Assembly: GCA_905479945.1 (NCBI GenBank)
Contig: CAJQOP010000048.1
Coordinates: 1 to 64,000, forward strand
Length of the DNA stretch: 64,000 bases
Reading direction: 5' to 3'
From: an uncultured Glaciecola sp.
GTDB taxonomy: Bacteria > Pseudomonadota > Gammaproteobacteria > Enterobacterales > Alteromonadaceae
Shown here: positions 8,643-19,575 of the stretch, one piece after another
Layout of the letters: each line of letters starts with the position of its first letter
Position numbering within the stretch: position 1 is the first letter of the stretch
Notes under the pieces: model-generated
Told to the model about the DNA's origin: nothing
What the model saw: the letters and a program-made list of their open reading frames with translations, nothing else
The model's database searches: none
Program-made: the position numbers and the translations under genes

Positions 8643-9648
8643 AGCTAAGAAGCAGTTGTTGAAACGCATCACTTCCAGGATGGATCCAATCAAAGTGTCC
8701 AGCCTTGTCCAATTTTACTGTTATTGCATTTTGATGACTTGCTTGCTCTGGTGCAACAATCTCATCAGCATTTCCTTGAAATAATTCGAATTGGTTCAAC
8801 AGTTCGCTTGTTGCAGCAAAGTTTTGCGGATTAGCTAAATAATAAGCAATAGGTTGTTGTGCAGGCATTCCCCGCATAAAGCTGGGCGTGGCCGACTCAC
8901 AAGTATTGTCACCGCGAGCATAATCGTCAATATCCATGATTGCCGCAAGGCCAATGATATTTGCTTTCTTTATCGCAGGCGGCAACACATCATCAAGCTG
9001 AATAGCAAGCATCGCCGCCAGATGTCCACCGGCGCTGTGACCCAGAATGTTAATTTTCGAAAGATCGACCCCAAACTCACTCAGCCTGCTTATATGTTTT
9101 AGACCTAGCACTACATCGTCTAGCGCGACAGGCCACTCTCCGCCATTTCCTGCGCGGCGGTATTCGATTGACCAAACATGAAAACCCGCTTGCGCCAATC
9201 CAGTCGAAAAAGCATAAGAATGCGACATATCAAACTCATTTAGCCAGCATCCTCCATGGATGAAAGCGACAACACCGTTCACCTTTTTATCTGGGTGATT
9301 TGCTGGCCAGTAAGCAGCATATTGATCCTGATGTTCGTGCGCATATGGGAATATTGAAGGAGGCGCTTGATAAGGAAGCTCAGCTACTAACTTGTAAGGG
9401 GTATTGTGTGGCGCTGCAGGAAAGACAATTTGTGTTAAAGCTTCTGAATGCTTACCTTGTATCTGCATTTCTAACTTTGTAGCATGAGTATCTTCAGCAT
9501 AAGCGCTGACTGAAAAAACGAAGGCTAAAACCGCAGATAATTTGAAGATGCAAACCGATTGATTACCAATACACCACAATTTAACGATAACTCCTTGCAC
9601 AGGGAATCGACAAAAACTCACCCAGTGTAAATTAGCTAAGTGCCGCAT
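8620..9648 (-). CDS. Alpha/beta hydrolase, possible kynurenine formamidase-like esterase
   Basis: HGGCWLNEFDMSHSYAFS oxyanion motif and GHSAGGHLAAML nucleophile elbow; next to kynU. The N-terminal start is uncertain. Confidence 0.75.
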   Translation of the reverse strand: MRHLANLHWVSFCRFPVQGVIVKLWCIGNQSVCIFKLSAVLAFVFSVSAYAEDTHATKLEMQIQGKHSEALTQIVFPAAPHNTPYKLVAELPYQAPPSIFPYAHEHQDQYAAYWPANHPDKKVNGVVAFIHGGCWLNEFDMSHSYAFSTGLAQAGFHVWSIEYRRAGNGGEWPVALDDVVLGLKHISRLSEFGVDLSKINILGHSAGGHLAAMLAIQLDDVLPPAIKKANIIGLAAIMDIDDYARGDNTCESATPSFMRGMPAQQPIAYYLANPQNFAATSELLNQFELFQGNADEIVAPEQASHQNAITVKLDKAGHFDWIHPGSDAFQQLLLSLSSYPSS

Positions 9649-9850
9649 TAAGAAAGTCCTCTTTTATTTTTGTTGTTATTTTTTAAGATTAATCTTTGCT
9701 GAACTAATGCATGAGCAGTTGTTTAACTAGATTTTTTACCGCCATTCCAGTCCAATTACAAACGTCTTGGTAAATTTAGCACGCTTCTTTGCCATAGCAG
9801 ATGAAATTTTTGCTTGCTTTGCACTTTTAACTTAACATCATTACAAATGT

Positions 9851-9899
9851 TACGCATTAATCAACAGCTATGCATTAGTCAGGCGCTATGCATTAATCA
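9851..9899. repeat. 18-bp-period tandem repeat (3 units)
   Basis: TACGCATTAATCA (9851), TATGCATTAGTCA (9869), TATGCATTAATCA (9887). Confidence 0.8.
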
Positions 9900-9913
9900 A
9901 AAAGTCTGAGCAC

Positions 9914-12835
9914 TTGGCTAAAGGATCAACATTGGAAGAGCAACTCAAGCAACTTAGAGAAGAGTTAGAAACAGTGCGTGATCAATTCACGCTAAAAACG
10001 ATGCTACTGGCCAGAAAGATAGACGCCTTAGAGCGTGAATTGGTAGCAGCAAAGTTTAAACCTCCCCAACTGAACGCTGAAGAAGCTAACAACATTGCAG
10101 TTGAATCCGTCGCTGCTGAAGTTGCCGACATGCATATTGATGAACCTAGTCAGCACAGTAAGCAAAAACCATTGTCTGCCCCCCCAGAACAAAAAAAGCC
10201 ATACAAAATTAACGTTATTGATGTGCTTTTTGCACAACTGATGTCACTTATTTTTGAGTGGTTCAGCCCAGTAACTAAAATATACGAAAGCTACAAAGCA
10301 CGCGGCATGTTAGGTATTTTCTTTTTAACCATTGCTGGCGCAGGTTTAGTCTTAGCAGGCTTTGGCTACTTAATGCAGTTACTAATTGATGAAATGGGAG
10401 CCGGAAGCAAATCTTTACTTATGTCAGCAACCGCCATTGCCGTAATTGGTGGTGGTATATTACTGAAGGTAAAGACCAAGTTCGGCGAATTTGCCAGTGC
10501 CATTGTCGCCTTAGGCCTACTACTTTGTTTTAGCACTATTTATTTTGTAGGTAGCGTTTACCAACTCATTCCAGGGCTTGCTGTGCTAGCTTTGTACGCC
10601 ATTAGTGCAATGACCTGTCATTATCTTGCTCTTTGGTTAGATACAAAAGTAATTGCCGTATTGGGCATCGTTGGCATCACGGTCATGCCTTTATTAACAG
10701 GCTCAACGATTATAGAACCTGCATACTATGTGCTGGCGCTGTTGTTTGTAAGTGCCAGTAGTCTGTATTTGGCCTATAAACATATTGGTCATTGGCTTGC
10801 CGACTTAACCTTTGCATTCGCATTTATTGCCTTAGGGTGGGTAAGCTCCGCTAATTCTATATTTATTTCACCGTGGATGATTAACGCATTTTACTTGCTG
10901 TTCACAGGCTATTTATGTTTTAGTTTATTCCATCACAAACCACAAACTAAACGCTTTTTAATCCTGCTGGCTGCAGTTGTTGGCGGCAGTTTACTGTTGC
11001 TGCTGCAGGGCACGAATTACTCAGTATCTGAGCTAAACGTCCAATTAATGATAAATGCGATTGTAGGCTTAGCCACCGCACTGTTGTTCTATAAGGTAAA
11101 GCACGAGCATTTAAGTGTTTTAGTGCTTATTACCGCAACATGGATTGTTTTAAGTATTGTTGGCATTCTAGCAGCTACTTATTGGGGCATCGCTTGGGCG
11201 GTAGAAGCATTATTACTAATATTTATGAGTCGTTACTACAAACTCCCTAGCTTAATCCATCAAGGCCAGGGGCTTGCGGCAATTGCTATTGTTTACTGCT
11301 TGTTTGCCGTCATTCCCTACTTCCCACTGCCCGCACTCGTAAATACCGATGGTTGGGTCATTGTGATTATGATTGCCTTAATTGTGTCGGTTTGGCAGCG
11401 TTTAATTAAACCTTCGATAACATCAAAATCTGATGGCGTCACGTATAGCCCATATGTGCAGCGGCAAGTTTACCCTATTCTAGTATTTTTAGAATCAGCT
11501 TGGCTTAGTGTTGTTTTATTGGCTTGCGCCTATATTTGGTTTGGTGAATGGGCAGGCTTAAGCGCTATTTTCATTCAACTTGCTTTGCTTTTCAGAGCCA
11601 AAACGGTGAACTCATCACAATCCAATAAAACCAGCCTTGAAGTGCTCGCGGTTATTCTTATTCTTTTTCCAATTGCCTATGTTTACATTGGCAGCGATGC
11701 CGTCAACTCTTTACGCTTTTCTCAGTTGCCGATATTCGCAAAAGCCTCTTTGATCGCGGCTTTCGTACAATTATGGCTTTGGTCTGCATTTTATCGAAGG
11801 TTCAACCCTGAGAGCAGACTAAGAAATATCGCTGAAACTACCCGAATCTTATTCTATTTATTGTTACCCATTTGTTGGCTTAATTCGGCCTATAGACGCT
11901 TAGATGAAGATGTAATCATGGTTTTATGGCTGTCACCAATCATTGCCATACTTTTGGCTCACTTTACTAAAGCCAAAGCACTTTTAATTGAAAGCAAAAT
12001 ATTGTTTGCAGCACTCAGCTTAGTCTCACTTGGCTTAATGCTCGACAACAGCATAATATCCTCAATGATAGGCTTGGCAGGTTATGCCCTTGTTGTTTGC
12101 CTCGCATACTTCTTAAACAAAACCGAACAAAGTAACAAGGTATTCACATTCGTTTTAAACTGGGCCATTAATGCATTTGGATTCATGATTGCTATTATTT
12201 GCGCTACGCAATTCGACAGCTTAACCTTGCTAACTATCATAATTAGCCTTTACTCCCTGATCGTAATTAGCTTAAACCAACGTTACTCCATATGTGACGA
12301 TAACAAGCGTTTCCACCTGAGCTATTTAGCACTTGTCTCGATTTTTTCATGGGCATTAATGTTCATCTTTACCGCATTTGGTTACGGTAATGCGATTGCA
12401 TATGCTATCGCTCCAATAATGATATTGTTAGTGGTGTTCTTGCTCAAGAAACGCAATATGCTGCCGCTCAACGCCAAGTTTTCAGTAAATACCGTTCCGG
12501 TTGAACTCTATATGCATAGCTATTTGTTGATTACCTATGTGCTGGGTTGCCTTGCTTTGAACGAATTTGCTTTTGACTTAGCAATAGCGCCACTACTGGC
12601 TATTCACGGTACTATTATTTTGTTTGTGAAAAACAGAACCAAAGGCACCGTTCGTTATAGCTTTGCATTGATCCTACTAGGTATTGCCAAACTAGCACTG
12701 ATAGACACGGCAAATGCCGTGCTGTGGCAAAAAGTAATGCTATTTATTGGTATAGGCGTGTTTATTCTGCTTGCAAGCTTTTGGTATCAAAAGCTTGTAT
12801 CGAAGGACGCTGAAGCACTAGTGGCTGAGGGGTAA
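9914..12835 (+). CDS. DUF2339 family multi-pass membrane protein
   Basis: 973 aa; N-terminal coiled coil followed by more than 20 hydrophobic segments, typical of DUF2339. Confidence 0.85.
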   Translation: MAKGSTLEEQLKQLREELETVRDQFTLKTMLLARKIDALERELVAAKFKPPQLNAEEANNIAVESVAAEVADMHIDEPSQHSKQKPLSAPPEQKKPYKINVIDVLFAQLMSLIFEWFSPVTKIYESYKARGMLGIFFLTIAGAGLVLAGFGYLMQLLIDEMGAGSKSLLMSATAIAVIGGGILLKVKTKFGEFASAIVALGLLLCFSTIYFVGSVYQLIPGLAVLALYAISAMTCHYLALWLDTKVIAVLGIVGITVMPLLTGSTIIEPAYYVLALLFVSASSLYLAYKHIGHWLADLTFAFAFIALGWVSSANSIFISPWMINAFYLLFTGYLCFSLFHHKPQTKRFLILLAAVVGGSLLLLLQGTNYSVSELNVQLMINAIVGLATALLFYKVKHEHLSVLVLITATWIVLSIVGILAATYWGIAWAVEALLLIFMSRYYKLPSLIHQGQGLAAIAIVYCLFAVIPYFPLPALVNTDGWVIVIMIALIVSVWQRLIKPSITSKSDGVTYSPYVQRQVYPILVFLESAWLSVVLLACAYIWFGEWAGLSAIFIQLALLFRAKTVNSSQSNKTSLEVLAVILILFPIAYVYIGSDAVNSLRFSQLPIFAKASLIAAFVQLWLWSAFYRRFNPESRLRNIAETTRILFYLLLPICWLNSAYRRLDEDVIMVLWLSPIIAILLAHFTKAKALLIESKILFAALSLVSLGLMLDNSIISSMIGLAGYALVVCLAYFLNKTEQSNKVFTFVLNWAINAFGFMIAIICATQFDSLTLLTIIISLYSLIVISLNQRYSICDDNKRFHLSYLALVSIFSWALMFIFTAFGYGNAIAYAIAPIMILLVVFLLKKRNMLPLNAKFSVNTVPVELYMHSYLLITYVLGCLALNEFAFDLAIAPLLAIHGTIILFVKNRTKGTVRYSFALILLGIAKLALIDTANAVLWQKVMLFIGIGVFILLASFWYQKLVSKDAEALVAEG

Positions 12836-12887
12836 GAGGCATTGCGTATTTTTAATTCCACCTACATATCTAGTTAATAATATGTCG

Positions 12888-13463
12888 TTATTTCAAAGTA
12901 TCGACTATCTGAGATAATCGTTGTTCAACCGAACCTGTAAGCATGGTGTAGTGAATGCCTCGTTTATTCAGTTCGTTGGTAATGAACACTTGAAATTCGG
13001 TATGTTTAACGTCACCAGAGCGCTCCCACGTATCTTCAAATGGAATATCATCATCGCATAAGAATACGTGCTGATATCGTTGCTGGCTTTTATCTGCTAA
13101 CTCACATAGCTCAGCTAAGGCAGACTCATGGTAATCCAAAGCAAAATGCCACGTAGTTAAGGCATTGGTATCAACAAATAAGTACTTATTTGCATTCAAT
13201 ATTGTGCGGTCTTCAATGGCAATGTGCTCTTGCGCAATGAATAGCAACTGTTCAGGCGTTAAACGTCGGTCTGTTTGGTTTTGCTCCCAATAAGTTCGAC
13301 CAAATTCATCAACATGAACTGTATTAAAGTGCTTTGCTGCGGCTTTACAAATAGTGGATTTACCTGTTGAAGGCGCACCCATAAAAACTACCTTTTGAAT
13401 AGTTTCACTTGGTAAGAGTGCCGGCTTGATTGTTTGCAAGTGCGCAGGATCTGGGTTATTCAT
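12888..13463 (-). CDS. NadR-like ATPase / ribosylnicotinamide kinase domain protein
   Basis: P-loop GAPSTGKST, DEFGRTYWE; adjacent to pnuC. Confidence 0.85.
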   Translation of the reverse strand: MNNPDPAHLQTIKPALLPSETIQKVVFMGAPSTGKSTICKAAAKHFNTVHVDEFGRTYWEQNQTDRRLTPEQLLFIAQEHIAIEDRTILNANKYLFVDTNALTTWHFALDYHESALAELCELADKSQQRYQHVFLCDDDIPFEDTWERSGDVKHTEFQVFITNELNKRGIHYTMLTGSVEQRLSQIVDTLK

Positions 13464-13537
13464 TTGGCTGGTTTCATTTAAGTGCTTTAAGGTAACTTTT
13501 AATTATGTTCAAAATTGAATCGCTATCAAAGAAAACG

Positions 13538-14146
13538 CTAGGACGTAGCGCTTTGTATTTTATACTGTTTTGACCAAGAATAAAGGCCAATTAATGCCAT
13601 AATTAAAAAACAGCCATAAAGGATCGTAGTTGGATACAAGCCTTTTTGGAAATAGACAAAAATAGCGACGATATCGACCACAATCCAAAACAGCCAATTA
13701 ATGATGTATCTGCGAGTCATTAACACAAACGCAACCAAGCTGGCGCAGGTAGTAAATGCATCGGCGTAAGCAAAACTTGCATCGGTATATCGCTGCATTA
13801 TCGCGCCTAAAGTAAGCGCACTTAGCATGGCAATAGCGATCCAAACACTCAATGATTTATATGGCATATAGAGTACTTGAACTGTTAACGGTGCAGATAA
13901 GTTTTTAGACCAATTCCACCAGCCGTAAATTTGCAAGGCCATATAGACAATATGCAACCCAGCGTCAGAATACAGTTTTGCGGTATAAAAGACATAAACG
14001 TAAAGTGTGACTTGTACAAAGCCAAAAGCAAAATTCCAAATATTGCCTTTGATAAGCAAAAACACACAGATAAAGCCAGACAAAGCTGCGCTTATTTCAA
14101 GGGTGTTAGTGCCTAAGAAACCATTAATAAATTCAGAAAATGTCAT
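13538..14146 (-). CDS. pnuC: PnuC-type nicotinamide riboside transporter
   Basis: GNIWNFAFGFVQ and QIYGWWNW motifs; adjacent NadR-like kinase. Confidence 0.9.
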   Translation of the reverse strand: MTFSEFINGFLGTNTLEISAALSGFICVFLLIKGNIWNFAFGFVQVTLYVYVFYTAKLYSDAGLHIVYMALQIYGWWNWSKNLSAPLTVQVLYMPYKSLSVWIAIAMLSALTLGAIMQRYTDASFAYADAFTTCASLVAFVLMTRRYIINWLFWIVVDIVAIFVYFQKGLYPTTILYGCFLIMALIGLYSWSKQYKIQSATS

Positions 14147-14165
14147 ACGTCAATAATACCTAGGG

Positions 14166-14813
14166 TTACTCTATTAGAACGCGCTGATACTTAGGTTTTT
14201 CTATCCCATCGACAGGCATGAATTCAAGCATAAACAAGTCTCCATAGTCATCCTCGCCTAATACCGTTTCAGGACCACCAAGCAGCTTCAACAGCTCTGG
14301 CGTTGTATTGCTATGGCCAACAACCAACGTGTTGCCCAAGTTTGTGGCGGGCATTTTTAATAGCGTGCTTGCAAATTCGCCTAGTTTACGCGGGTTATAC
14401 TCGCTTATCACAATGCCAAAATGCGCGGCAGTGGGTTTAGCTGTTTGCATTGTGCGCTGATAATTAGTAGAAAATACAGCTGTAATATTCTTATCTGCTA
14501 AATAACTCGCTAATGCTAACGCACGCTTTTGGCCTTCGTCGGTTAAATTAGGGTCTTTTTTATGACCAGCTGACGCCTTGTCAATTTGTGAGTGATGAGA
14601 ACTAATTTCTTTTTCGAAATGCCGTGTTAAAAAAATAGTCTTAGCTTGATTGTTACTTTTATCCTCAATGCTTAAAAGTGCTACATCGTTGGCATTCTCT
14701 ATTTCGTGAGCCTCAGCATTGGTCACATTAGCATAAAGAAAAACAACAGAAATAACGCATAAAAGGCGATACAGAAAAAATTTATCAATCAGATTTTGCA
14801 TAATTTTGCTCAT
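14166..14813 (-). CDS. Secreted histidine phosphatase family protein
   Basis: IFLTRHFEKE (RHG-like) and VVGHSNTTPELL, with N-terminal hydrophobic segment. Confidence 0.8.
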   Translation of the reverse strand: MSKIMQNLIDKFFLYRLLCVISVVFLYANVTNAEAHEIENANDVALLSIEDKSNNQAKTIFLTRHFEKEISSHHSQIDKASAGHKKDPNLTDEGQKRALALASYLADKNITAVFSTNYQRTMQTAKPTAAHFGIVISEYNPRKLGEFASTLLKMPATNLGNTLVVGHSNTTPELLKLLGGPETVLGEDDYGDLFMLEFMPVDGIEKPKYQRVLIE

Positions 14814-14862
14814 TCAAATGTTAAAAACACTTACGAAGCTTAAGTCTACTAGCTTTAAAACA

Positions 14863-14895
14863 AAAAGACGCATTTAACAGGTAAATGCGTCTTTT
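14863..14895. terminator. Strong bidirectional terminator hairpin
   Basis: AAAAGACGCATTTA-acagg-TAAATGCGTCTTTT, perfect 14-bp stem. Confidence 0.85.
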
Positions 14896-14958
14896 GATCA
14901 AGTCATGTCTTGTTGTTGTCGATACACCATGAGTATAGCGCACCGCAACAAAACTAAT

Positions 14959-15507
14959 TTAGATAAAACTACCAAGACTATCAGTAAATAATTTCTTAGC
15001 TTCTTGACCTAGAGGTGTGTCCAGATAAACTTGTGCCTGAGTTACAAAGCCAGTGATCATTTCTGGTGACAAACCCAAAGCTTCAAATTGCTGTTTAACT
15101 GCGTTTAAGCTTTTCAACTCATCGCTGTATTCAGAAGCTTTGCTCAGTAGAGCTGATATGCCGCCTTCCCCACTAAGGTCTTTTACTTCTGGAACAGCAC
15201 TGAGCACTTGGTCAATACCAGGGAGTGAAGATGATAACGCAGCAAACTTGTCGCTACTTACATTGCCTTTCACATAATTCATCAATGAACCCAAGCCACC
15301 TTCGGCTTGCTCTGAAGTCACACCTAGGTTTTCAGTTAAGGCTCCGATCATGCCAGTCATACTAGGAGCTGCTTCTGCTACTGCTACTTCAGCGCTTTCG
15401 CCAAAACCTAACATACCCTTTAATGAATCAAACCAACCGCCCTCTGCTTGTGATGCAGCTGAAAAGGTCAGTGTTGATATAAGTATCAAAGATGCAAATT
15501 TCTTCAT
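14959..15507 (-). CDS. DUF2780-like secreted protein
   Basis: 182 aa with signal peptide; Gly-rich GALTENLGVTSEQAEGGLGSL motif as in DUF2780. Confidence 0.7.
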   Translation of the reverse strand: MKKFASLILISTLTFSAASQAEGGWFDSLKGMLGFGESAEVAVAEAAPSMTGMIGALTENLGVTSEQAEGGLGSLMNYVKGNVSSDKFAALSSSLPGIDQVLSAVPEVKDLSGEGGISALLSKASEYSDELKSLNAVKQQFEALGLSPEMITGFVTQAQVYLDTPLGQEAKKLFTDSLGSFI

Positions 15508-15711
15508 GGTGATTCCTTTATAATTATTTATTTTGTAGCAATCAAACGAGATCGCTTACTTCCTTTCTGAGCATATTATAAGGCAAATATTTGACTGACG
15601 GTATGCTTAATTATCATAGGGCTAAATAATTAGTAGTATTTACGACCCTCGATAATCAATTTGTCTTTTATGTTAGGAGTGAACTCGGCATACTATCCAT
15701 TCTGAATTAAC

Positions 15712-17445
15712 GTGAAGCTTTACGAAGGAATCATTATCAAAGTACCAAAAACTTTTTTATCTATGCAGCCTAGAGTCAAGCCAATAGTCATTTTTTTCTT
15801 GTTCTCGCTTCACTCCTTTAGCTTGCAGGCTCAAACTGACAACGAGATGGAATCAAAGGTCACATCATCACAGTCGTCTCCAAAGCTGCACCAGGCAGTA
15901 GAGCTTTCAAATGACTCACACAAAGACAAGCAAGTAGGCTTTTCAAGACTTCCTCGCATCGAAACTAAGCTTTGCGCTTTTGTTGAAAAATACAACAAAT
16001 ACCAAGCTGAATGCGGCACGCTTTATGTCCAAGAAAATCCAGACGTCGTCAATACGCCTGAAGCGCCTGCGCGAGCAACAAGCATCCCTATTATGATATT
16101 TCAACCACAAGGTGAGGTAAGCAGCGCCCCATTAGTGATTACCGGAGGTGGTGGTCCTGGCAGCGCGGTTTATATAATGGATGGGTTCGACGGTAATCCT
16201 GATTTATTTTACAACGGTGTTGAAGCCAGCACACTGCAGAATGGTCGCCAGCTCATTGTCATGGAAATGCGCGGTTCAGGTGAGTCATTAGCCAACTTAG
16301 ACTGTCCAGCGATCACCAACCTTGAGATAGACTTCCTCACTACATATCCTTACAAATGGGACGAGCAAAGAGTAATTGAGGTACTCACTGAATGCGCCAA
16401 AACTAAAAGATTGCTGGGCGTCGATGCCAACTTTTACAACACTGACTTCGCTATTCGAGACATTGATGCATTGCGCGTCCTACTAGGTATTGAAAAATGG
16501 CATTTATTAGGTATTTCTCATGGTACTAGAATTTCATTACAATACGCTAAAACATATCCTGAGCACACAGCATCGCTGGTATTAGACAGTATTTATCCTT
16601 TTGAAGTAGATGCTTACACAGATATGCCTTTCTATGCCGAACAAATATTTACACAGCCATTTAAGTTATGTGACGCTAATCCTAGCTGTCGCTTAAGTAA
16701 TGGTAATGCCTCCATTTCGTTGTTTGAAACATTTATGCAGCAACTAAAAACAAAACCAGTCGAGCTAAAGGTGGAATACTTTGATGAAAATTGGGGGACT
16801 GGGCCTAAAAACATCAAAGTATCACCTGAACTAATTGCTTACGCTTTGTATAGCAACAGTTATGAAGTTGAAGCTATTTTAGCATTCCCAAATATTGTTA
16901 AGGATGCACTCAACAAAGACTACAAAAAGTTAATAAAATTCATTAGTGAAACTATTGATCTGCAAAATTACACTTGGTTCTCAGAAGGAGCTTATGCCAG
17001 CTATGCTTGTTATGAAGAGATCCCCTTTTCAGATTTTTCACTAGCGACCGCTAATGCTAAAAAATATAAGACTGCATATTGGAGCGAAGAAAGCCTGATT
17101 AATCTTGATCAGCAGATTTGTAAGATTTGGAATATCAAAGCTGCAACAAATCAAATAAAAAAATATGACCACAGCATTCTGTCTATGCCTGTGTTAATTC
17201 TATCAGGCGACCTCGACCCGTTTACGCCTGTAAAATGGGCTGTTGATTTTCACCAAAAGCTACCTTTCAAAAATCAAACTCAACATTTAAGAATATGGCC
17301 GCTAAAAGCACACAATTTGGTGTATGACGACGCTTGCGTTGAGTCGGTCCTTACCTCGTTTTTGAATGAGCCTCGAAATACCATCGAGAACGATTGTGCT
17401 TTAAAAGATGTGGCAGAAGTGAATAAAAAGATTCAGCAAATGTAA
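15712..17445 (+). CDS. Alpha/beta hydrolase, tripeptidyl aminopeptidase-like, secreted
   Basis: GGGGPGSAVYI, MEMRGSGES, LLGISHGTRISLQYAKTYPEH, C-terminal SGDLDPFTPVKWA. Confidence 0.85.
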   Translation: MKLYEGIIIKVPKTFLSMQPRVKPIVIFFLFSLHSFSLQAQTDNEMESKVTSSQSSPKLHQAVELSNDSHKDKQVGFSRLPRIETKLCAFVEKYNKYQAECGTLYVQENPDVVNTPEAPARATSIPIMIFQPQGEVSSAPLVITGGGGPGSAVYIMDGFDGNPDLFYNGVEASTLQNGRQLIVMEMRGSGESLANLDCPAITNLEIDFLTTYPYKWDEQRVIEVLTECAKTKRLLGVDANFYNTDFAIRDIDALRVLLGIEKWHLLGISHGTRISLQYAKTYPEHTASLVLDSIYPFEVDAYTDMPFYAEQIFTQPFKLCDANPSCRLSNGNASISLFETFMQQLKTKPVELKVEYFDENWGTGPKNIKVSPELIAYALYSNSYEVEAILAFPNIVKDALNKDYKKLIKFISETIDLQNYTWFSEGAYASYACYEEIPFSDFSLATANAKKYKTAYWSEESLINLDQQICKIWNIKAATNQIKKYDHSILSMPVLILSGDLDPFTPVKWAVDFHQKLPFKNQTQHLRIWPLKAHNLVYDDACVESVLTSFLNEPRNTIENDCALKDVAEVNKKIQQM

Positions 17446-17626
17446 TTTTTAAAACGATATAAAGATAGATTGCTCAATCGATTTATTTACGGTGTAAATA
17501 AAATATTTTACACGCTATTCCTGTCGCTAATATAGTACACTTTGCGCATTAGGCTTTTGAAACTACGTTTTTTAGTAAAAATTTTTTACTAAGCTCATCT
17601 AATTTGCATTTATAAAAGGACTCCAA

Positions 17627-19549
17627 ATGGCATATGATTTCGGCTCACAAACCCTAGGGATTAAAAATCCATTTAAAAAGGAAGGTTTGTTTAAAGCAGT
17701 AGCTGGCGTAGCAGTCGCGCTTCTCGGTATATACACACTCATACAAGTGGCGGAGACGCTTAAAACAGACAAAATCGTAGGCTGGTCATACGCTATCATT
17801 GGGTTTTACTTATTGATCAGTGGTGCAAGGCACACAGGCGTTGGTTTCTTTCAGTTATTTCGTTATTTTGTGGGCCGCTCAGTGCCTACATCCTTAGCCT
17901 ACAACCAGTCGAAGTCCGAGCAAGACGTTGCTAAATTAGAACTTAGCGCGTTGCTTTACGATGATAAAATACTGCATTCTATGATGATGGGCCGCAAGAA
18001 CAATACCTTCATTGAGCCCGTTGGTTTCTTAGGTCGATTTGTTCATAGTATCTTTCCTAAGTTAACCTTTTTACCTTATCCATTGAGAAAAATGGCGCAA
18101 GAAATTGCAGGTATGACGATCAACTATCTAACCGGTATATTGTCTTTTCTTATCGTATTTTTTGTCGTCACAAGTGGGCTTGCGGGTGAAACAGCCGAAC
18201 TATTTGCCATGCCAATAATGGGGACTTTACTATTACTATATTTGGTAATTTCATGGTCATCCGCGGCTAGAGCCATTCAACGAAATAGTGAAACTGTGCT
18301 AAAAAGCAGCGGTGGAGCTTCCTTTGGTGGCATCATTGCCTTATCTATTCTAGTGCCTATTATTGCGGGCGTTTATTTAGATGAGTTGGTAGTAGTAACG
18401 GATCAAACAAAGCAAATATTCGCAGAAGCGTCAGGCGTTTTCAGTGCTTGGGCAAATTTAGGCCTACTCACTATTTCTACTATTGTTGTGCTCGCAGCTG
18501 TTTTACCTCTATTATTTGCGCGGATGGCTAAAGCCGCACCACAAACAGAAGTAAGTGAGTACCGCGAAAATATGCAAGAGTCAGTGCATCCAAACGAGAT
18601 TTTTATCAACATAGAGAATATCGTTTTGGCTAACCGCCGATATAAAGAAATGCCAAACCGCATATACAGAGAGTTCGACCCTAAACTTATCGAACAATCT
18701 GATGGTAAAGGCAGCTTTAATGGTGAATTGCTAATTGAAACACAACCAGCGTTGGCTGAAGAAGAAAATAGTACAGACCAAGATGCAAAGAAAACTATAT
18801 TGACGCTGGTTAGTCAAGTGACATTTTTCGTCAGTGCTCTCACCTTTTATTTTTTTGGCCAAAATGTAATTGAAAGTATTGCTGCTTTTGAAACTTGGAA
18901 AAATGTAGGCAATGATGCAAATTTCACATTGCTATTACAAACAACTAGCGCTGCATTATTTACCTTTTTTGCATGGTTAACCTTTAAAAGTGCAGCTAAG
19001 ATACTAGATGCAGCTTCGCACTTATTTTGGGGTGAAATGCACTTTACTTCGTTGTTGATGTACTTGAAAACCGAAGGTACTTACACTGAATCAAAGCTAT
19101 CAACCGGTATGTCGATTCATGACAGTACTCGCTCTGAAAATACAGTAGTGCGATCCAGTATTACTCCTTGGGTAATTACCTCACGAATTAAAACGTCTAT
19201 TTTTGCCACAAGCGGAGCCAAAAACTTGGAACAACCGCGTTTTATTATGTCAATGGCGAAAAATGAACAGGAAATGAGTGGGATTGTTGATGAAATTAAA
19301 AACTTCTTAAAAGAAAGAGAAGCTATTGCCGCCATTACTAATGAACGTGATCTATCCAATGCAAGTCAAATACACCAGATCAATCAACAGTCACGAGCCT
19401 TTGACCCAAATTCGAATATTGATGGAAAGCTTGGCTTAAAGGAAGATGAAGAAGCAGCGGGTTATCTTCGCAACGAAGAAGCTGCTCAGGACTCATTAGA
19501 AAGTAAACCTGATACTGCAAATCAGCCGCAGGATGATTCAAAAAACTAA
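17627..19549 (+). CDS. Hypothetical multi-pass membrane protein
   Basis: 640 aa, several TM segments; no family recognised. Confidence 0.7.
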   Translation: MAYDFGSQTLGIKNPFKKEGLFKAVAGVAVALLGIYTLIQVAETLKTDKIVGWSYAIIGFYLLISGARHTGVGFFQLFRYFVGRSVPTSLAYNQSKSEQDVAKLELSALLYDDKILHSMMMGRKNNTFIEPVGFLGRFVHSIFPKLTFLPYPLRKMAQEIAGMTINYLTGILSFLIVFFVVTSGLAGETAELFAMPIMGTLLLLYLVISWSSAARAIQRNSETVLKSSGGASFGGIIALSILVPIIAGVYLDELVVVTDQTKQIFAEASGVFSAWANLGLLTISTIVVLAAVLPLLFARMAKAAPQTEVSEYRENMQESVHPNEIFINIENIVLANRRYKEMPNRIYREFDPKLIEQSDGKGSFNGELLIETQPALAEEENSTDQDAKKTILTLVSQVTFFVSALTFYFFGQNVIESIAAFETWKNVGNDANFTLLLQTTSAALFTFFAWLTFKSAAKILDAASHLFWGEMHFTSLLMYLKTEGTYTESKLSTGMSIHDSTRSENTVVRSSITPWVITSRIKTSIFATSGAKNLEQPRFIMSMAKNEQEMSGIVDEIKNFLKEREAIAAITNERDLSNASQIHQINQQSRAFDPNSNIDGKLGLKEDEEAAGYLRNEEAAQDSLESKPDTANQPQDDSKN

Positions 19550-19575
19550 ATTGAAGGTTGCTCTTCGAATACTCA

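Noticed and set aside
14885-14895. TTGATCAA near 14895 as another FNR box
   Set aside because: The half-sites overlap (no 4-bp spacer) and it sits next to a terminator stem.
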